From: Bacteroidales bacterium
Lineage (GTDB): Bacteria; Bacteroidota; Bacteroidia; Bacteroidales; UBA932
Reading direction: 5' to 3'
Length of the DNA: 19,286 nt
Assembly (NCBI GenBank): GCA_017554135.1
Contig: JAFZIX010000117.1
Span: forward strand, 1 to 19,286
Numbering within the stretch: the stretch's first letter is position 1; every line of letters begins with the position of its first letter. Below the pieces are notes generated by a model. The model was not told the DNA's origin. It ran no database searches and saw only the letters and a list, made by a program, of their open reading frames with translations. Shown piece by piece: positions 1 to 4,775 of this stretch. A program made the translations under genes and the position numbers.

Positions 1-378
1 CAGATTCCCGAGGAGGATTTCCTCCGTGCGGAGTATGTGATCGGTGAGGTTCAGCGCGTGCTGGATGTCTGCGACGCCCTTGAAAGGGATGATTACGAGA
101 CCGTCGGCGAGATGATGTACCAGACCCACTTCGGCATGAGCCGCCTGTATGAGGTCAGCTGCGAGGAACTCGACTTCCTCAATAAGCTCGCCCGCAAGAT
201 GGACGTGACCGGCTCCCGCGTAATGGGCGGCGGCTTCGGCGGCTGCACCATCAACCTCGTGAAGGACGAACTCTACGAGCCCTTCATCGCCGCGGCAAAA
301 GAAAAGTTCGCAGCCAAATTCGGCCACGAACCCAAAATCTATGACGTCGTCGTCTCCGACGGCGCCAGAAAACTATAA
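1..378 (+). CDS. galK: Galactokinase, C-terminal part (5' truncated by window edge)
   Basis: Galactokinase phosphorylates alpha-D-galactose with ATP to galactose 1-phosphate, the first committed Leloir-pathway step, in the cytoplasm. The frame is open from base 1, so only about the last 125 residues are here; an internal GTG at 37 is not a real start. The diagnostic feature is the C-terminal GHMP-kinase motif near residues 73-89 of the fragment (GSRVMGGGFGGCTINLV), which matches the galactokinase version, with the preceding helix pattern of the family. The end, VVVSDGARKL, is galactokinase-like (usual ending is a G-A-R/L motif). A mutarotase gene (galM) lies about 16 kb downstream in this window, so the two Leloir genes are not in one operon here. 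The stop is followed at once by short dispersed repeats. Family assignment is secure; the exact upstream extent is unseen. Confidence 0.93.
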   Translation, partial: QIPEEDFLRAEYVIGEVQRVLDVCDALERDDYETVGEMMYQTHFGMSRLYEVSCEELDFLNKLARKMDVTGSRVMGGGFGGCTINLVKDELYEPFIAAAKEKFAAKFGHEPKIYDVVVSDGARKL

Positions 379-380
379 AC

Positions 381-445
381 TGTCATTCCTCGCTCACTGT
401 CATTCCTCGCTCCCTCTGTCATTCCGAGCGAAGCGAAGGAATCTA
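381..445 (+). repeat. Dispersed short repeat (TGTCATTCCGA family), one full copy plus two truncated heads
   Basis: The full copy is 417-445 (begins TGTCATTCCGAGCGAAGCGA, ends GGAATCTA). Two truncated heads of the same unit, TGTCATTCCTCGCT, precede it at 381 and 399, forming a ragged tandem. Other full copies in this window are 9152-9180 and 15973-16001. The last bases, CTA, are the reverse complement of the TAG stop of the minus-strand gene ending at 443. The family is known from many bacterial genomes, where it is often mistranslated as CHSERSEES-like peptides. It is non-coding. Confidence 0.9.
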
Positions 446-1048
446 TTGTAAGAACGATTCTACAAATCCGCGATTGACCCTGCTTAGGCCGGTCGCGGAT
501 TTCTTTATGTCCGGATTGCGCAGCAGGATGCCGGCGCAGTCTTCATAGACGTTGAACCCGATACGCACCAACTGCATTTCGCCGGCCTCCGGGTAGGTCA
601 GGGTGATTTCATTGTCGGCCCCGTCTAGACTGAAGAACAGCAGGTCCACGTCCTTCCCCAATTCCTGCCGGGTCACAAATTTCGCCATCTCCAGCGCCAG
701 GTCATCCAACCCTGCATCGAAGATCTTCACCTTTTCTATCATCTGCCCGGGAGTGTCGACGATGCGTCCGGTATAGCCTGCGAAATCCTCCCCGTTCACT
801 GCCGCCTGCATACGGGCTTCAGTATCCGCGGAGCCATCGCTCAGCCAAATCATCACCTTCTCCGCCGGGTCGTGATAAAGCAGGGGAAAGCGCACCAAGT
901 TCTTCGCGCCGCACTGCGGGCACTCCCGCACGAACAGCGCTCCGGCCAGCAGCCTCTCCTTCAACTCCGGCTCGCGCTCTGTATTGATGGACGCCACCGC
1001 CTCCACCTCGAACGCCTTGCCGCACTTATTGCATCGTATTTCATTCAT
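443..1048 (-). CDS. CpXC domain-containing protein
   Basis: A 201-residue predicted cytoplasmic protein of the CpXC family, whose molecular role is not established. The N-terminus carries two CxxC pairs, C6-x-x-C9 (RCNKCG) and C43-P-x-C46 (ECPQCG), which together would bind one metal ion, probably zinc, as a ribbon; CpxC with a proline is the family signature. The remaining two thirds is a mixed alpha/beta region without recognisable catalytic residues. No signal peptide or membrane segment is visible. A -33/-7 promoter inside a palindromic repeat element lies immediately upstream (TTG, 19 bp, TACCTTTA), with only four bases between the -7 box and the ATG, so the mRNA may be leaderless. The TAG stop is formed by the end of the dispersed repeat at 417-445. 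Convergent with galK. Confidence 0.85.
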   Translation of the reverse strand: MNEIRCNKCGKAFEVEAVASINTEREPELKERLLAGALFVRECPQCGAKNLVRFPLLYHDPAEKVMIWLSDGSADTEARMQAAVNGEDFAGYTGRIVDTPGQMIEKVKIFDAGLDDLALEMAKFVTRQELGKDVDLLFFSLDGADNEITLTYPEAGEMQLVRIGFNVYEDCAGILLRNPDIKKSATGLSRVNRGFVESFLQ

Positions 1049-1052
1049 GGTG

Positions 1053-1082
1053 TAAAGGTAGCAACAATTTTGCGTATTTCAA
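1053..1082 (-). promoter_or_regulatory. Promoter of the CpXC gene
   Basis: On the minus strand, TTG at 1082-1080, a 19-bp spacer and TACCTTTA at 1060-1053 (seven of eight to TAnnTTTG counting the free positions). Four bases (CACC) separate the -7 box from the ATG at 1048, implying initiation at or very near the start codon. Confidence 0.65.
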
Positions 1083-1170
1083 CAATACCTGATAATCAAG
1101 GACTTACCAAAAATCGTCTGGTGAAAATATACCAGACGACTTTTGGTAACTGACTGATAATCAGGGGGTG
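1053..1170 (-). repeat. Palindromic promoter-bearing repeat element, copy 1
   Basis: Read on the minus strand this is a 118-bp element that aligns without gaps to 9461-9578 (about 89 of 118 identical by hand count). It begins CACCCC and has TGATTATCAG on both sides of a 19-bp stem (1104-1122 with 1131-1149, 8-nt loop, one G-T wobble). It ends with a Bacteroidota-type promoter (TTG at 1082-1080, 19-bp spacer, TACCTTTA at 1060-1053) driving the CpXC gene. Its distal end abuts the broken rhs fragment. Confidence 0.85.
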
Positions 1171-1175
1171 TTGTT

Positions 1176-1235
1176 GCGCCGTCATCAATCGGTAGCCACG
1201 GCTATACGGGGCATTAGATAATCGCAGGGCTGGGT
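1176..1235 (+). pseudogene. Rhs core remnant upstream of an in-frame stop
   Basis: In the frame of the downstream Rhs fragment the bases before it still read like Rhs core: SSIGSHGYTGH, then a TAG stop at 1215-1217, then IIAGLGVYNANARFYDP. Family members have GYTGHE at this place, so the TAG looks like a GAG codon changed by one base. Reading further upstream, the frame meets TAA at 1158-1160 inside the palindromic repeat. The rest of the Rhs protein is absent. Confidence 0.7.
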
Positions 1236-2096
1236 GTGTACAACGCCAATGCCCGCTTCTACGACCCAGTCACCGGTCGCTTCCTCGCTCCGGACCCGCT
1301 GATTCAGGACCCGGCATCAACCCAGAACTTCAATAGATACTCATACTGTTTGAATAATCCACTTAAGTATACGGATGAGAGTGGGGAATCTTTAGTTTTT
1401 AAAATATCCAGAAGGGGGATTACGCTTGGATGGAACTTTTCTTTCATAGATAGTCCTCTTGGTATTGGAGTTGGAGTATCTTATGATTGGGTGGATAAAA
1501 ACCTTGGAGCATATGTGGAAATCGGTAGCCATAGCGAAATTGATTTGTTCGGTTTCGGATTTGATTATGATTATTCAATAAAAGGCACGTATTCTTACGC
1601 CTTGGATGATAAAAAATCATCTATTGAAATAAAAGCATCCGCAACGGTCAGTATTTTGGGCACAAAAACAGAAGGAGCAATTTCTGCTGGGTATAGTTAT
1701 TCTAGCAATGGTGGCAATTCTGTTAAAATCAACGAAAGTGCTAGTGTCTTCTTTTCAGCGAAAAGTAAAACCACCTTTTCATTGGAACAAACGTATGCTA
1801 TAGATCACAAAAAATGGTCACATGGTTATTCGACACTGTTATCATTAACAATCAACAAAACAAAACCATACGGATACGATAGTTCTGTTTCAAGTGATAT
1901 AAAATATTCTCATTCTTTTGGGAGAAGTGGTTCATCTAAAATTGATTACGATTTAGGATTTGGAAATACCGAGAGGAAAGAATCCATCTTTGAATCAGAT
2001 GGCTTTAATGCGGATGCTATATGGACCTCTGATGCAAAATCGGCAAGGAGCTTGATAGAAAAGATATTAAGAAAATTATTAAATTTGAAAAAATAA
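1236..2096 (+). CDS. Orphan Rhs C-terminal fragment with beta-rich tip domain
   Basis: The first 55 residues are the end of the Rhs repeat-associated core (YNANARFYDPVTGRFLAPDP, then NRYSYCLNNPLKYTDESGES). In full Rhs proteins this boundary precedes a variable C-terminal tip, often a toxin. The remaining ~230 residues are AT-rich in codon use and made of many alternating hydrophobic/polar stretches rich in Gly, Ser, Tyr and Lys (e.g. LGIGVGVSYDW, IDLFGFGFDYDYSIKG). They suggest a beta-sheet or barrel rather than any nuclease or deaminase I recognise. The end is a short basic helix (SLIEKILRKLLNLKK). The GTG at 1236 is only the first possible start after an in-frame TAG; no promoter is visible on this strand. 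It is probably an unexpressed, displaced Rhs tip cassette, with the gene at 2215 as its possible partner. The Rhs core call is firm; function of the tip is unknown. Confidence 0.75.
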   Translation: MYNANARFYDPVTGRFLAPDPLIQDPASTQNFNRYSYCLNNPLKYTDESGESLVFKISRRGITLGWNFSFIDSPLGIGVGVSYDWVDKNLGAYVEIGSHSEIDLFGFGFDYDYSIKGTYSYALDDKKSSIEIKASATVSILGTKTEGAISAGYSYSSNGGNSVKINESASVFFSAKSKTTFSLEQTYAIDHKKWSHGYSTLLSLTINKTKPYGYDSSVSSDIKYSHSFGRSGSSKIDYDLGFGNTERKESIFESDGFNADAIWTSDAKSARSLIEKILRKLLNLKK

Positions 2097-2128
2097 ATAA
2101 ATACTCTTTGACTCTTTTGTGAATACTA

Positions 2129-2160
2129 GATAGCAATTACCTTTTGAGGAAATTGCTATC
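2129..2160 (+). other. Hairpin between the Rhs fragment and the next gene
   Basis: A perfect 10-bp inverted repeat, GATAGCAATT at 2129-2138 and AATTGCTATC at 2151-2160, with a 12-nt loop. There is no T-run directly after it, so it may be a weak terminator or RNA processing site. It is preceded by GAATACTAGA, which resembles the arm of the hairpin at 2870-2907. Confidence 0.5.
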
Positions 2161-2214
2161 GTTGCATGCATGAATAAAAGACGCCAAATAATGCAAATAA
2201 TGTATAATGAGTAT

Positions 2215-2880
2215 ATGAATAGCAAGTTTAGGATTATTATCGCATTATTATTTGCTGTAATTACGGTCGAAGAATTACGCTCCCAAGATTTATTCCAACT
2301 ATACAATAATTGTGTGGAATTGAATGCGGGAATTAATAGCAGCAGAATAAACCATCACTTATCCAACGCTGATGGTTCTGTTAATTACCCTTCAACTGGA
2401 GTCTATTTTGGGGCAGAAAAATGTTTGTTTCCCTTTAATGATGGCAGAATTAATTGTTCGATAATCGGAGGCTTATTATTCTCTTTTGATAAGTCCGGTC
2501 CTAGCAACTCTTTTTTTTCCTCTCTCAAGGAGACGCACATTAAAGTGCCCGTTTATTTGAGGTTATATGATGATATAATTCAAGCCATATTCCCGTCAAT
2601 AACTAATATTGAAATATATCCGGCAATTGGCCCAACATTTTCGTGTGGGATATCATCATCCAGAGATAATAATGGAGAGAGAGTAGATAATTATAGGAGC
2701 CATTCTTTTAGAAGATTTGATATTGGTATCGGGGCTGAAATATCTTTATATTGGAAGAAAATAGTGGGCATAAGGATTGCCTATTGTTCTGGTGTTATTA
2801 ATAGGAGTCCGCAATTGAACACTTTTGATAATACTTTCTCTATTGGTCTTCTCTGGTTATTGAGAACTGACGAATACTAG
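2215..2880 (+). CDS. Secreted outer-membrane beta-barrel-like protein of unknown function
   Basis: I chose the ATG at 2215 because it gives a normal Sec signal peptide (MNSKFRIIIALLFAVITVEELRSQ, cleavage expected after SQ near residue 24); an in-frame ATG at 2170 would add 15 residues before it. The mature ~197 residues show short alternating strands (VELNAGINSS, TGVYFGAEKC, SIIGGLLFSF, IGIGAEISLYW, FSIGLLWLL), the look of the small PorT/OmpA-like barrel families of Bacteroidota. There is no catalytic motif. It has the same AT-rich composition as the preceding Rhs tip and probably arrived with it. Position directly after an Rhs tip is where an immunity gene normally sits, but an envelope barrel would be an unusual immunity protein; this is inference only. 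The stop lies inside a 17-bp hairpin. Confidence 0.65.
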   Translation: MNSKFRIIIALLFAVITVEELRSQDLFQLYNNCVELNAGINSSRINHHLSNADGSVNYPSTGVYFGAEKCLFPFNDGRINCSIIGGLLFSFDKSGPSNSFFSSLKETHIKVPVYLRLYDDIIQAIFPSITNIEIYPAIGPTFSCGISSSRDNNGERVDNYRSHSFRRFDIGIGAEISLYWKKIVGIRIAYCSGVINRSPQLNTFDNTFSIGLLWLLRTDEY

Positions 2881-2907
2881 CAATGCAGACGCATTGCTAG
2901 TATTCGT
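2870..2907. terminator. Strong hairpin between convergent genes
   Basis: A perfect 17-bp inverted repeat with an AGAC loop: arm 2870-2886 (ACGAATACTAGCAATGC) and its complement at 2891-2907. The stop codon TAG of the gene at 2215 lies within the left arm. It separates that gene from the convergent Na/Pi transporter ending at 2970. A classical U-tract is missing on both sides, so termination is inferred from position and stem strength. Confidence 0.6.
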
Positions 2908-2969
2908 GAATAAAGAAAAATTTTGGGAGATTATCTTTAGAGCGTCTTTAAAAGGAAGGCAAGTTTTCC

Positions 2970-4715
2970 CTACCTTCCCGGCTTAGCACTTATTTGCGCC
3001 TGGGAGATGTTGATGATGAAGTCGCCCATCTTCTCGAGGGAGTTCACCACATCCATGTAGAAGGCGCCGGTCTCGTAGGGGTAGTTGGCTTTCTCGACGT
3101 TGGCCAGGTGCTCTTCGCGCAGGGTGTCGCGGTAGGCGTTCACATTCTCCTCGGCCTCCTCGGCGTTGGTGATGTTCTCCAGCTGCACCAGCGGCGTGTC
3201 CAGGTTGTAGTGCATGGCCTCGTAGGCCACATCCACCAGATTGATCAGGCGCTCCAGCTTGCGGCTCATATCGGGTGTGAACTTCTGCCCGTGGGCCCAG
3301 GCGCGGGAAAGGATCTTGCCGATGCTCTCGCCGCTGTCGCCCAGAGACTCCATCTCGCCAATGATGCGGTAGAAGCTGCGGATGCGGATAACACCGTCGT
3401 GGGACATCTCGTTGCGGGTGGCTTCGTTGAGGTAGGCCGCAATCTCGTGCTCCATGTGGTCGGTGATTTCCTCATATTTCACCAGGCTCTCATTGGCCTT
3501 TTCGAACGCCTCCTGATCCTTGGCCAGCACCGCCTCGCGTATATAATTAAGGTCCTTGCGGCAGAGGTCGCCGTAGCGCACGAGTTCCATCTTGACGGAA
3601 CTGAGGGCCATATCCGCAGTGCCTATGGTACCGGCGTTGATATATTTGAGGCGGAAGACCTCGCGCTCGCCGTCCTTCGGGCTCGGCACCATCCAGGTCA
3701 CTATCTTCACAATGACGGGGATGAACCAGACGAGTATGCAGGTGTTGATGATGTTGAAGAGGGTATGCAGGGTGGCGACGCTGTAGGGCAGCGATGCGAT
3801 AAGCGCAGCGCGCGTGGCCTCATCCGCGGCAGCGAAATCCGTCAGAGCCGGGTTCGGGAAGCCGAAGGCCTCGACTATGTTGCCGAGCAGGCCCAGGAAC
3901 GGATGGAAGAGGCAGCACACCCAGAGCACGCCGAACACGTTGAAGAGGAAGTGCGCCCGCGCCGTTCGCTTTGCGGAAACGTTGGCGACAGAAGCAGCGA
4001 TGTTGGAGGTGATGGTGGTTCCGATGTTCTCGCCCAAAACCATCGCCGCGGCCATCTCGAAGGGGATGTAGCCGTTGGCGACGAGCACCATGGTGATGGC
4101 CATGGTGGCGGCGGAACTCTGGAGCATCAGCGTCATGCAGGCGCCTGCGACCATGAACAGCAGTATGCTGAGGGCGCCCCAGTCGGTGAGGCCGCCGAGG
4201 AAGTGCCGCACAGGCTCGTTGTCCAGCAGGACGGTGGAGGTCTCGCGCAGGGTGGTGAGGCCAAGGAAGAGCAGGGCGAAGCCCATCAAGAACTCACCTA
4301 AGTTATTGAACTTCTTTTTGTTGGCGCTGATGAGCACGAAGGCGAAGAACATCAGCGGCACGGCTATGGCGCCGAGGCTGAAAGACGAACCGCCGAAGGA
4401 CAGCGCGAAGATCCACGCCGTGACCGTGGTGCCGATATTTGCGCCCATGATTACGGCCACCGCCGTGGCCAGCGAAAGGAGACCCGCATTCACGAAGCTC
4501 ACCAGCATCAGGGTGGTAGCGGTGGAAGACTGCACGAGGGCGGTCACCGTGATACCCGTGAGGATGCATTTGAAGGTGTTGGAGGTCATTTTGGCCATGA
4601 AGGTGCGCAGACGGTCACCGGCCATTTTCTGCAGGCCTCCGCTCATCAGGGACATTCCGTAGAGGAACATTCCCAGAGAGCCGAGCAGGGTCAAAATCCT
4701 TAGGAACAGACTCAT
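2970..4715 (-). CDS. Na+/phosphate cotransporter family protein with PhoU-like tail
   Basis: A 581-residue inner-membrane protein of the Na/Pi cotransporter (NptA-like, PF02690) family, expected to import phosphate with sodium. The membrane domain spans about residues 1-335 and has the family's inverted internal duplication: QSSTAT at 62-67 with GANIGTT at 91-97, and QSSAAT at 199-204 with GENIGTT at 229-235. From about residue 355 to the end is a helical PhoU-like domain (paired E/D-rich helices such as MESLGDSGESIGKI and SLEKMGDFIINISQ), the usual arrangement in Bacteroidota. Length is typical. The ATG at 4715 begins directly with the first amphipathic helix. It is divergent from the gene at 4776 across a 60-bp promoter region, and convergent with the AT-rich island. 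No pho-type regulatory gene is next to it. Confidence 0.92.
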   Translation of the reverse strand: MSLFLRILTLLGSLGMFLYGMSLMSGGLQKMAGDRLRTFMAKMTSNTFKCILTGITVTALVQSSTATTLMLVSFVNAGLLSLATAVAVIMGANIGTTVTAWIFALSFGGSSFSLGAIAVPLMFFAFVLISANKKKFNNLGEFLMGFALLFLGLTTLRETSTVLLDNEPVRHFLGGLTDWGALSILLFMVAGACMTLMLQSSAATMAITMVLVANGYIPFEMAAAMVLGENIGTTITSNIAASVANVSAKRTARAHFLFNVFGVLWVCCLFHPFLGLLGNIVEAFGFPNPALTDFAAADEATRAALIASLPYSVATLHTLFNIINTCILVWFIPVIVKIVTWMVPSPKDGEREVFRLKYINAGTIGTADMALSSVKMELVRYGDLCRKDLNYIREAVLAKDQEAFEKANESLVKYEEITDHMEHEIAAYLNEATRNEMSHDGVIRIRSFYRIIGEMESLGDSGESIGKILSRAWAHGQKFTPDMSRKLERLINLVDVAYEAMHYNLDTPLVQLENITNAEEAEENVNAYRDTLREEHLANVEKANYPYETGAFYMDVVNSLEKMGDFIINISQAQISAKPGR

Positions 4716-4775
4716 AAATTGCTATATTGCGAAAAATCGGTTAAATTTACTGAAAATAATTGATAATCCGGCATA
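4716..4775. promoter_or_regulatory. Divergent promoter region
   Basis: This AT-rich 60-bp spacer separates two divergent starts. TAAATTTA at 4742-4749 is self-complementary and one base off TAnnTTTG on either strand. On the plus strand TTG at 4719-4721 lies 20 bp before it, matching Bacteroidota spacing for the gene at 4776. On the minus strand the -33 is not recognisable. A shared -7 box is possible but only inferred. Confidence 0.35.

Noticed and set aside
872..1153. 93-codon plus-strand open frame ending NRLVKIYQTTFGN
   Set aside because: Runs antisense to the CpXC gene and through the palindromic repeat; the peptide end is the translated repeat, also seen in the frame ending near 9552.
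1053..1170. Invertible promoter
   Set aside because: The inverted arms enclose only an 8-nt loop, and the promoter lies outside them, so inversion would not move it.
2079..2306. 75-codon minus-strand open frame in the AT-rich island
   Set aside because: Overlaps the hairpin and the start of the signal-peptide gene at 2215; hydrophobic only because the region is AT-rich.
2994..4301. 435-codon open frame on the plus strand
   Set aside because: Antisense to the Na/Pi transporter; the His/Val/Gly/Glu-rich composition is that of a mirror frame.
4755..4775. TTGATAATCCGGCATA as a third copy of the palindromic element
   Set aside because: Only about nine bases resemble the TGATTATCAGG flank and there is no stem; chance similarity is likely.
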